NCBI GenBank assembly: GCA_016715965.1
Contig: JADJXG010000001.1
Coordinates: forward strand, 574,501-638,500
From: Saprospiraceae bacterium
GTDB taxonomy: Bacteria; Bacteroidota; Bacteroidia; Chitinophagales; Saprospiraceae
Reading direction: 5' to 3'
Length of the DNA stretch: 64,000 bases
Position numbers and translations under genes: made by a program. Shown here in pieces: positions 27,401 through 34,065 of the stretch; position 1 is the stretch's first letter, and each line of letters starts with the position of its first letter. The notes beneath the pieces are model-generated. The model had not been told where the DNA came from. It saw only the letters and a list, made by a program, of their open reading frames with translations, and did no database searches.

Positions 27401-27482
27401 TTACTGGAGGCAGATCACCTTCTCTCTTCGATTTAAAATCAATGGGATTTCTGATCTGGCCCAATTTATTACAATAAATTAA
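24417..27482 (+). CDS. Exported M1-family zinc metallopeptidase (aminopeptidase-like), about 1021 aa
   Basis: A signal peptide (RRYLTIVLIFSWIIGVSQ) is followed by an M1 N-terminal beta domain (residues about 25-230). The catalytic domain has a GAMEN-like GAGMEYPMITVIG and the zinc motif HEVGHNWFYGVIANNERDHPFMDES: HExxH with the third ligand Glu in FMDES. A C-terminal region of about 400 residues is rich in aromatic, alternating beta-strand segments (LRYYQLSPYLEFAFRTNLSK and others), unusual for soluble aminopeptidases and resembling an outer-membrane beta-barrel or surface domain (inference). The enoyl-CoA hydratase-like gene begins six bases downstream. Confidence 0.88.
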   Translation: MNLYRRYLTIVLIFSWIIGVSQDKSGYFQQKLSYDIEIHLDDQKHELAGNISIRYQNNSPDVLDKIGFHLWPNAYSKKNTAFARQKLLHRSLKFYEAEPEQMGGLDSLSFTVDNFPARLEWVKGNPDMAWLILPKALKPGQTIEIKTPFTLDIPNSFSRLGQADQTYQLTQWYPKPAVYDRKGWHLMPYLDQGEFYSEFADYSVKINVPSSYLVAATGSLQNLEEKSYLLQRSEDSKIAIESGKDLVFPDGSDQNRKTLHYLAKDVHDFAWFADRKFYVQLDTLHLSDHKVVECWTFFNDRELWKNSVSFVKRAVQFYSDYVGEYPYPQATAVESALSAGAGMEYPMITVIGSAGSESSLDEVITHEVGHNWFYGVIANNERDHPFMDESINSYYENRYMDQYYPVRMEFSGIPFSRWFGRVDAEQLGYLLMARNYLDQHPDQNSEEILSINYGLDVYSRAPKQIAQAERLLGTDKFDQIMQTYFQRWKFKHPYPEDLYEIFKELSPLKMDWLFEKLIHKDQKIDYAIQDIKLKENLVQLKIKNKTAVNTPLHLSKMHRDEIVFDTLVDGFAGCNIITLKKDSTDQFRIDAREETYELYRHNNSIRTTGWFKKTEPFKFKILPALDDPYRNEIGITPVFGYNAYDGGMIGLFFSQPWLPPRSWRFNLIPLYSIRTHSLVGYSQFYLKRFFTESQIHHYQIGWDAKTYHFDQSNLHKPLKLRYYQLSPYLEFAFRTNLSKLLESKLRYSFHWIHDADATQMIGDTTFYIGPVRKSYIHELKYYFQDPHILRPRSFELLAQFQSYRILGRQASYLRVDAAFNQKWMIQKNRYFEMRLASSFFPHNTERESRSFASRDENILTRGSAGASFQNYHDYSNQEPFIGRSHYDGIWSQQIAWRQGGMKIANGIAQRNNLGNTNSFLAAINLSSDLPVKRIGKYIRPYFDMAYVHSYDASDPSWLASGGINLRLIDRFVNLYFPVWHSKAIRELYQSDHNNNYWRQITFSLRFKINGISDLAQFITIN

Positions 27483-27488
27483 ATCATC

Positions 27489-28265
27489 ATGTCCACCATT
27501 TTTTTGGAAATAAAAGAAAACGTTGCTTACATCAAACTCAATCGACCAGAAGTATACAACAGCTTCAACCGGGAAATGTCATTGGATCTACAAAAAGTGC
27601 TTGATCAATGTGGATCTGATTCCTCCATTCGCGCGCTTTGGATCAGTGGCGAGGGCAAAGCTTTTTCTGCAGGGCAGGATCTCAAGGAGGCCACCGATCC
27701 GGATGGCCCTACCATACAAACCATTCTAAATACACATTACAATCCACTCATTGAAAGGATCAGAAGCGTTCCCAAACCGGTTATTGCTGCCGTCAATGGC
27801 ATTGCTGCCGGTGCGGGTGCCAATCTGGCTTTGGCCTGTGATGTGGTGGTGGCATCCAATGAGGCTTCCTTTATTCAGGCTTTTGGAAAGATCGGACTTA
27901 TACCGGATTGTAGTGGCACGTTTATGCTGCCCAGATTGATTGGCTGGGGGAGAGCAGCTGCATTGATGATGACCGGGGAGAAAGTAATGGCTGAGGAAGC
28001 TTTAAGAATGGGAATGATCTACAAGGTGTATACCGCAGATCAATTTGAAGCAGAAAGCAAACTGCTGGCGCAAAGTCTGGCAGCAATGCCCACCAAAGCC
28101 CTTGCCTTCACCAAATTTGCCTTAAACGAATCGTTCCACAGTTCACTTCATGTACAACTTGCCAATGAATTAAAATATCAAATCATGTCCGGAGAAACTT
28201 TGGATTTTAAAGAGGGGATCAATGCTTTTCTGGAAAAAAGAAAACCGGTTTTTAAAGGACAGTGA
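27489..28265 (+). CDS. Enoyl-CoA hydratase/isomerase family protein, PaaG-like
   Basis: 258-aa crotonase-fold enzyme acting on CoA thioesters in the cytoplasm. The oxyanion-hole segments are GKAFSAGQDLKE and AAVNGIAAGAGANLALACD. At the catalytic position the motif is IGLIPDCSGTFMLPRLIG, in which the Asp matches PaaG-type 1,2-epoxyphenylacetyl-CoA isomerases rather than the Glu of hydratases. No other phenylacetate genes are nearby, so use as a general double-bond isomerase is equally possible. It is coupled to the M1 peptidase gene by a six-base gap. Confidence 0.88.
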   Translation: MSTIFLEIKENVAYIKLNRPEVYNSFNREMSLDLQKVLDQCGSDSSIRALWISGEGKAFSAGQDLKEATDPDGPTIQTILNTHYNPLIERIRSVPKPVIAAVNGIAAGAGANLALACDVVVASNEASFIQAFGKIGLIPDCSGTFMLPRLIGWGRAAALMMTGEKVMAEEALRMGMIYKVYTADQFEAESKLLAQSLAAMPTKALAFTKFALNESFHSSLHVQLANELKYQIMSGETLDFKEGINAFLEKRKPVFKGQ

Positions 28266-28274
28266 AACAAAGAT

Positions 28275-28880
28275 TCAATGGATTTTATTGGCGTATTCCA
28301 AATATGCCTTCCAGTCCTCTAAATGATCTATGTCTGCCAACATATCCAGCGACTGATGCGAAAAATTGAGTGCATCAAGGGTCTCAATGGTTTCCCGGTA
28401 TAAAGTATCAGTACTCCAGTTTTTATTGAGAAACAATTCAGGTATTACTTTCTTCATACCAATCAGATAATATCCTCCATCGTTGGAGGGCCCGATGACC
28501 ACATCGACTTTGTCCAAAGCGTCCATGGCCTTTAGAATTGCTGCGCTGGTCAAATAAGGACAATCGCTTCCTATCAGCAGCATGCGTTCGCTGGATTGCT
28601 CTTGATCTTGAAATGCTGTCAACATGCGCTTTCCCAAATCTCCTTCCGACTGTTTCATTTTGAAAAAGTGATTATTGGACCACTCATCGTTCACATCAAT
28701 AAAATCAGAATAATAGAGGCATTTTGTATGGGGCAAATTCAATACAGACGCTCTGGTAATTGTCAAGAGTTCGCGATAAATAGATAGCGCTTTTTCAGCT
28801 CCTGTCACTTTTTCAATTCTGGTTTTGACCTTACCGGCAATTGGATTTTTAATGAAAATGATCAATACATCTTTTTTCAT
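28275..28880 (-). CDS. TIGR04282/DUF2064 family glycosyltransferase-like protein
   Basis: 201 aa from the ATG at 28880; the frame is open 35 codons further up but that stretch runs through the terminator of the next gene. Family features: KKDVLIIFIKNPIAGKVKTRI at the N-terminus (nucleotide-binding), MLLIGSDCPYLTSAAI (Asp-based metal site) and DVVIGPSNDGGYYLIGM, with WSTDTLYRETIETL later. This GT-A-like family is annotated in arsenosugar synthesis clusters, but no such partner is seen here, so the substrate is open. It converges on the enoyl-CoA hydratase-like gene with only nine bases between stops. Confidence 0.88.
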   Translation of the reverse strand: MKKDVLIIFIKNPIAGKVKTRIEKVTGAEKALSIYRELLTITRASVLNLPHTKCLYYSDFIDVNDEWSNNHFFKMKQSEGDLGKRMLTAFQDQEQSSERMLLIGSDCPYLTSAAILKAMDALDKVDVVIGPSNDGGYYLIGMKKVIPELFLNKNWSTDTLYRETIETLDALNFSHQSLDMLADIDHLEDWKAYLEYANKIH

Positions 28881-28923
28881 AATGGAAAGAACTAAAAATT
28901 TTTGGACCTGCGCTGTACTAAAA

Positions 28924-28952
28924 AAAATCCCCGTCGGAAAGACAGGGATTTT
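28924..28952 (-). terminator. Rho-independent terminator after the S8 peptidase
   Basis: A 12-bp stem (AAAATCCCTGTC / GACGGGGATTTT on the minus strand, one G-T pair) with a five-base loop TTTCC, followed by extra T residues. It begins about 20 bases after the S8 stop. Confidence 0.85.
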
Positions 28953-28971
28953 AATTATTTGATGTGTCAGT

Positions 28972-30222
28972 TTATCGAACCGCAATTTTGTAACTCAAAC
29001 CACCGTTGGAGACCGTCCCATTCTGATTGGGTCCTGCCTGTATGTTGTGCATGATGCCTGCAACATGAGGAGCGGCCATCGAAGTACCACTCATGGTAGC
29101 GTATGCACCTCCTTTATATGTAGAATAAACCGAAGATCCGGTGGCGATCCAATCGCAAGGCGGAATTCCAAAATTGGAAAATGACGACCAGCCTTTGGCA
29201 CAGGTCATAGAGGCGATGGTATGCAGGTTGGCTGCATTGATACATGCCGGAGTATAAAGCGTAGCACTCGCAGAAGAATTTCCGGCCGCGATGGCTACTC
29301 TGGTACCCGCATTGCTCATTGCAGTCAGAGCTGAAACATACGAAGAATTGGTCGCGCAGTTGCTTCCCCAGTAACCTCCAAGACTAATGTTGACCACGTC
29401 ACCTGACTCATCATTGGCGGCGATATGATTCAAACCGGATAAAATGGCGGACGTTGTTCCAGAACCATTGCATCCAAGAACCCTCACCGGCACAACACGT
29501 GCACCTGCTGAAACTCCGACCACTCCAATGGAATTATTGATCGCTGCAGCAATGCCTGCACAATGGGTTCCATGACCGTGACAATCATCCGGGGATTTGG
29601 ATCCTTTGACAAAAGATTTGGCAAAGCTACTGCTGGTTTCAACATTTAAGTCCGGATGGTCCAGATCGATTCCGGTATCCAAAATCCAAATCCATTTGCC
29701 TGAACCGCTTCCATCCGCAGATCCACCCGCATTGCTGATGCCGCATGGTGTTTGCTGATTTCTCAGACCTGGACTTAAAAATTCAATCGAAATGTCAGGT
29801 AAGCGAATTTCCATGTCCTGCTCAATGATTTTGATATTGGGATTGGCGAGCAAACTCTCCAATTGATTTTTGCTGAGGACAGCAGAAAATCCCTGGAATA
29901 GTTCAGCATAAATCTCAAGTACAGACTCTTCACCCACCCCGATGGACTGAAGGAGTTCCTTTGCTTTCGTCTTCACTATTTCCATTTTGCGCTCCGCAAG
30001 AATCGGCCTGTCCAATCTGGAGAGGCTGGCAGGATTGATCTTGGGTAACTCAACGACACCATCCTTAAACAATACAATGTATTGGTCAGGAATGGCTCCT
30101 TGCTCCGGCTTCAGAAAAGCAGCAGAATATTCATTGGCTGGATCGTGCTTGCATGCACCAAAAAACAAAATTGTGATAAAGCACATTACCACAAAAAGTT
30201 TAGAAGTTTTGTCTGTTTTCAT
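28972..30222 (-). CDS. S8 family (subtilisin-like) serine peptidase, lipoprotein
   Basis: 416 aa. A lipoprotein signal ends ILFFGAC with Cys at about residue 24. An Inhibitor_I9-type propeptide follows (DQYIVLFKDGVVELP ... GFSAVLSKNQLESLLANPNIKIIEQD). The protease domain has an intact triad: Asp in WILDTGIDLDHPD, His in CHGHGTHCAGIAA and Ser in SGTSMAAPHVAGIM, with the oxyanion Asn near AIAAGNSSAS. Six or more Cys suggest disulfides. It probably degrades extracellular protein while tethered to a membrane. The region upstream on the same strand holds a decayed paralogue. Confidence 0.93.
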   Translation of the reverse strand: MKTDKTSKLFVVMCFITILFFGACKHDPANEYSAAFLKPEQGAIPDQYIVLFKDGVVELPKINPASLSRLDRPILAERKMEIVKTKAKELLQSIGVGEESVLEIYAELFQGFSAVLSKNQLESLLANPNIKIIEQDMEIRLPDISIEFLSPGLRNQQTPCGISNAGGSADGSGSGKWIWILDTGIDLDHPDLNVETSSSFAKSFVKGSKSPDDCHGHGTHCAGIAAAINNSIGVVGVSAGARVVPVRVLGCNGSGTTSAILSGLNHIAANDESGDVVNISLGGYWGSNCATNSSYVSALTAMSNAGTRVAIAAGNSSASATLYTPACINAANLHTIASMTCAKGWSSFSNFGIPPCDWIATGSSVYSTYKGGAYATMSGTSMAAPHVAGIMHNIQAGPNQNGTVSNGGLSYKIAVR

Positions 30223-30264
30223 CTCTTAGACTTATTTAAATGTGATAAAAAAATGGATTCCTTG

Positions 30265-30272
30265 CAAAGCTA
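30265..30272 (-). promoter_or_regulatory. Bacteroidota -7 box for the S8 peptidase
   Basis: Minus strand reads TAGCTTTG, matching TAnnTTTG, about 42 bases before the start codon at 30222. It lies between the functional gene and the pseudogene. Confidence 0.55.
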
Positions 30273-30303
30273 ATCATTTCTAATTACTTAAGTCAAGCTA
30301 ATT

Positions 30304-30880
30304 TTACCTCACCGCTATCTTATAATAGATTCCTTCAAATGACACCGTACCGTTTTGGATTGGATCATCTTGTCTTTGATGGAGAATGCCGGCCAGATGA
30401 TTTGCCGCCATGGAGGTCCAATTCAAAGTGACTTATCCCCTCCCAAGTAGTTTGAATAAACTGAAGTGCCAGTTGCTACCCAATCACAGGGGGATCTCCG
30501 AAATTTGAAAAAGACGACCATTCTTTGTTGCAGGTCGTAGAGACCTTTGAAAAATCAGGAAGGCGGGATTCAATTTCCTGCTCTATCATTGGGATGTTAG
30601 GATTGGTCAACCGTTTTTCCAAAGTGGATTTTTAGATCAACGCTGAAAAACCCTGAATCTGACCCATTCAATTTTCTTTAAAACAAGAATGGGACGCATT
30701 GCTATTGGGAGATTGGCAGAATAAATCTTTGAAAAATGTACCTCAATCTTTTTATACTTGAAAATGTACTGATCTATTACAGATTTTTGTTCGCGCTTTA
30801 AGAAGAGACCCGAATTTTCATTCGTGTTTTCATGCTTGCGGGAATTAAATAAAAGGAAAACAGAAATTAAAAAGTTGAAA
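30304..30880 (-). pseudogene. Decayed S8 peptidase copy lacking most of the catalytic domain
   Basis: Minus-strand translation shows remnants of the neighbouring S8 gene in order: a lipoprotein-proximal stretch (GLFLKREQ, DQYIFKY, where the intact gene has AAFLKPEQ and DQYIVLF), a propeptide stretch (LTNPNIPMIEQEIESRLPD versus LLANPNIKIIEQDMEIRLPD), then a jump to the C-terminal part (CNKEWSSFSNFG, CDWVATGTSVYSNY, WTSMAANHLAGIL, PIQNGTVSFEGIYYKIAVR). The Asp and His regions of the triad are deleted, GTSMAAPH has become WTSMAANH, and stops and frameshifts interrupt the frame. The TAA at 30304-30306 matches the original stop. It is an old tandem duplicate. The 210 bases upstream hold nothing recognisable except the next promoter. 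Confidence 0.88.
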
Positions 30881-31065
30881 AATTTATATCCTTAGAGAAT
30901 TTTGGATAAATTTTTAAACTTGACAACGAGGCTAATTTTGAATTTTACCAAATAAAATATTGAAGAATGCCCTTTTTGATTAAAATTAAGAAATAAAATT
31001 CATTAAGAATTATTTTTTACCAAGCATTATTATATTGTTTTGGATAGAATAAATTTTGATTTCAT

Positions 31066-31073
31066 TACATTTG
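31066..31073 (+). promoter_or_regulatory. Bacteroidota promoter for the CoA-transferase gene
   Basis: TACATTTG matches TAnnTTTG; a TTTG lies at 31039-31042, 23 bases upstream, as a -33 element. The ATG is at 31093. Confidence 0.6.
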
Positions 31074-31092
31074 TGGAATCCAATATACTCCG

Positions 31093-32385
31093 ATGAATCC
31101 CAAAATGGTAAGTCCAAGAGAAGCAATAGATCACATAAAGTCAAATCAAAGGATTTTCGTGCACGGCAGCGCGGCAACTCCGGGAAGCTTATTGCGTGCC
31201 CTGGAAGGTAGAGCTTCTGAATTGAGAGCTGTAGAGATTGTCAGTCTCACTACTTTGGGTGAGATGCCTTTGGCCAAACCGGAATACTCGGACAGTTTCT
31301 ATTTTAATTCCGTATTTGTGTCAGCCAATATCAGGCATTTGGTCAATAGCGGAATGGGAAGCTATATTCCCGTTTTCTTAAGCGAAATTCCTATATTATT
31401 CCGAAAAAAGATTCTTCCCATTGATGTTTCTTTGATCCATGTGTCTCCACCCGATGCTCACGGATATTGCAGTCTGGGTGTATCGGTGGACATTGCAATG
31501 GCTGCCGTCAAATCTTCTTCTTTTGTGATTGCCCAGATAAATCCTAAAATGCCGCGCACCCATGGTGATGGCTTTTTGCATGTGTCAGAAATCAACCTAT
31601 GTGTTGAGTGTCATGACGAATTACCGGAATTGGATTATGGCGGCAGTGCTGGTCTGATTGAAAGTAAAATAGGGCAATATTGTGCCTCTTTGATTGAGGA
31701 TGGATCCACCCTCCAAATGGGGATTGGAACCATTCCCGATGCAGTAATGGATCAACTTGTACACCACAAAGATTTGGGAGTTCATACAGAAATGTTTTCT
31801 GATGGTGTAATGGAGTTGCTGAAAAAAGGAGTGATCACCAATCGCTACAAAAAGAAACACCGGCGCAAAGTGATTTCCAGCTTCGCCGTTGGAAGCAGAC
31901 GCCTGTATGATTTTATGGACGACAATCCTCTTTTCTCCTTTCATGAATCCGACTATGTCAACGATGCGTACATCATTAGCAAAAACCCAAAGGTCGCCGC
32001 CATCAACGGTGCCATTGAAGTGGACATTACAGGTCAGGTTTGTGCAGATTCCATTGGTACCTATCAGTTTAGTGGTGTGGGTGGCCAAATGGATTTTATG
32101 AAAGGCGCTGCCATGTCAGAAGGCGGAAAACCCATCATTGCCATTTCTTCCACCACCAGTAGAGGAGAATCCAAAATTGTTCCTTTCATTCAAGCAGGTG
32201 GGGGAATTGTAAGCACAAGGGCACATGTGCATTATATTGTCACTGAATACGGAATTGCAAATTTGTATGGAAAAAATTTAGAGCAACGCGCGGTTTCATT
32301 GACTCAAATTGCACATCCCGATCACAGAGAGTATCTGGATCGCGAGATTAGACAACGATTTGGCAGAAAAATATTTAATACCTAA
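31093..32385 (+). CDS. Acetyl-CoA hydrolase/transferase family CoA-transferase (4-hydroxybutyrate CoA-transferase-like)
   Basis: 430 aa, cytoplasmic. The N-terminal half has RIFVHGSAATPGSLLRAL and SPPDAHGYCSLGVSVD; the C-terminal half has MGIGTIPDAVMDQL, the likely catalytic Glu in HTEMFSDGVMELLKKG, and the CoA-binding GVGGQMDFMKGA and STRAHVHYIVTEYGIANL. It moves CoA between acyl-CoA and acetate, butyrate or 4-hydroxybutyrate. No pathway partners flank it; the exact acid cannot be assigned. It has its own promoter and is separated from the Na/Pi gene by 45 bases. Confidence 0.9.
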   Translation: MNPKMVSPREAIDHIKSNQRIFVHGSAATPGSLLRALEGRASELRAVEIVSLTTLGEMPLAKPEYSDSFYFNSVFVSANIRHLVNSGMGSYIPVFLSEIPILFRKKILPIDVSLIHVSPPDAHGYCSLGVSVDIAMAAVKSSSFVIAQINPKMPRTHGDGFLHVSEINLCVECHDELPELDYGGSAGLIESKIGQYCASLIEDGSTLQMGIGTIPDAVMDQLVHHKDLGVHTEMFSDGVMELLKKGVITNRYKKKHRRKVISSFAVGSRRLYDFMDDNPLFSFHESDYVNDAYIISKNPKVAAINGAIEVDITGQVCADSIGTYQFSGVGGQMDFMKGAAMSEGGKPIIAISSTTSRGESKIVPFIQAGGGIVSTRAHVHYIVTEYGIANLYGKNLEQRAVSLTQIAHPDHREYLDREIRQRFGRKIFNT

Positions 32386-32430
32386 ATTTAATTATTTTGC
32401 AGGAACATTTTTTTCAAAACGCCAACAAAT

Positions 32431-34065
32431 ATGCCATCTGGTTTTGACATAGGTAGCATTCAAATATGGCCATTGCTTGCCGGTCTTGGCTTGTTCTTGT
32501 TTGGACTAAGTGTTATTGAGGAATCTCTTGGAATCCTCATCGGCAGGCATGTCAAAAACTTCTTGCGCACCCACACCAGGAATCCGATCAAAGCGGTATT
32601 GACGGGTGCGGCAGTGACGGCTATCCTGCAAAGCTCTACTCTTGTGACCCTATTGGTCATGTCATTTACAAGTGCCGGCATCATTGCCTTAAAAAGTGGA
32701 ATCGGAATCATCCTTGGAGCCAATCTAGGGACCACATTTACCGGATGGCTGATCTCTTTGCTCGGATTTAAACTCAATATTCAGGAAGCTGTTTTACCGC
32801 TACTGGCCATTGGTGGTTTGGGAACTCTATTGATTAAGTCATCCGTATTTAATCAACTGTGTCGTTTTCTGATGGGATTTAGTTTTATGTTTCTCGGCCT
32901 GGGTTATATGAAAGATGGATTCGCAGAATTCGCTGCGACCATTGATTTTGGAATATTAGAAGGGCAGCCCATGGTCTATCTGTTGGTTTTTGGTTTTTTT
33001 CTTGCTGCCATGTTGCATTCAAGTTCAGCCTGCATGGTTATTTATTTATCGGTTTTATCGGCAGGATTGATTGATCTTACACAAGCTTTTTATCTGGTGA
33101 TTGGATCCGATTTGGGAACTACCATGACCGGATTGGTGGGAACGGTCGGAGGCAATTCCATCAGGAAAAGAACCGGATGGGCTCAGTTTTATATCAATCT
33201 CATCAGTGGAACACTTGCTATTTTTATGATGAACCCATTGAGCCAATTGATTGTAGAAATTATGATGATAAAGGATCCTTTGATTTCCCTGGTGACTTTT
33301 CACAGCATTTTCAATACCATTGGAATTTTGACTATATTACCATTCCTGGCAAAATTTACTCAGTTGCTTGAAAAAAATATTAGCTCAAAAAAACACAGCA
33401 GATTAAAATTTGTCGCAGAAATAAATCCAAAAGAATCTCTTTCTTCTTTGTTTGGCTTAGAAAAAGAAGTGTCTCATTTTGTAGAGCAAACGATTGTTAT
33501 CAACAAAACATTAATTGACTCGGCTGACAAAAATACAGACAACCACCATCTTTACTCTGAGCTTAAAAAATATGAGAATGAACTGAATCAATTTGTTTTA
33601 AAAATTCAAAGGAATCACCTCAATGATTCAGAAGCCAAAAGGTATGAAATGCTCTCTTCTTCTTTAAGGTATTCTACCCTTTCTGCCAAAGACATCAAGG
33701 ATGTTTTGCACAATTTGGAATATATTAAAGATTCAGAAGATCCGCTTCTGATTCAGTTTTATCTAAAGCTTTTTCAGCTCCAATCTGAGTTTTACATCCG
33801 TATTTCAAGTTATTTGAAAGAACAAGATGAATACTCCAGAAATTTGGAAGTAATAAAATCAAATATCAAAAGAATCCACCATCTTTTGTCAGAAAGCATG
33901 GTTGTTCTGTCTGAATCCATTACATACAATCTGGATTATTCTTCAATCATGAATTTAATGCATGAGATCAACAATTCAAATGAATACCTGTATAGGTCTA
34001 TTGAATTGTTGTCAGAAGTCAAACTAGTTTCATCCAATTCCTCAAATGCAACCATACCGGCTTAA
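32431..34065 (+). CDS. Na/Pi cotransporter family protein with PhoU-like C-terminal domain
   Basis: 544 aa. Residues 1-310 form a membrane domain with the family's inverted duplicated QSS-type motifs (TAILQSSTLVTLLVMSFTSAGII and AAMLHSSSACMVIYLSVLSAG) and LGANLGTTFTG / IGSDLGTTMTG repeats. Residues about 340-535 are hydrophilic and helical, resembling the PhoU-like domain of NptA proteins. It likely imports or exports phosphate with sodium. Its last 20 bases overlap the start of the P-type ATPase gene in another frame, so translation is coupled. Confidence 0.9.
   Translation: MPSGFDIGSIQIWPLLAGLGLFLFGLSVIEESLGILIGRHVKNFLRTHTRNPIKAVLTGAAVTAILQSSTLVTLLVMSFTSAGIIALKSGIGIILGANLGTTFTGWLISLLGFKLNIQEAVLPLLAIGGLGTLLIKSSVFNQLCRFLMGFSFMFLGLGYMKDGFAEFAATIDFGILEGQPMVYLLVFGFFLAAMLHSSSACMVIYLSVLSAGLIDLTQAFYLVIGSDLGTTMTGLVGTVGGNSIRKRTGWAQFYINLISGTLAIFMMNPLSQLIVEIMMIKDPLISLVTFHSIFNTIGILTILPFLAKFTQLLEKNISSKKHSRLKFVAEINPKESLSSLFGLEKEVSHFVEQTIVINKTLIDSADKNTDNHHLYSELKKYENELNQFVLKIQRNHLNDSEAKRYEMLSSSLRYSTLSAKDIKDVLHNLEYIKDSEDPLLIQFYLKLFQLQSEFYIRISSYLKEQDEYSRNLEVIKSNIKRIHHLLSESMVVLSESITYNLDYSSIMNLMHEINNSNEYLYRSIELLSEVKLVSSNSSNATIPA

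Noticed and set aside
28275..28880. Arsenosugar biosynthesis cluster
   Set aside because: Only the TIGR04282-type protein is present; no arsenic methyltransferase or radical SAM partner is in the window.
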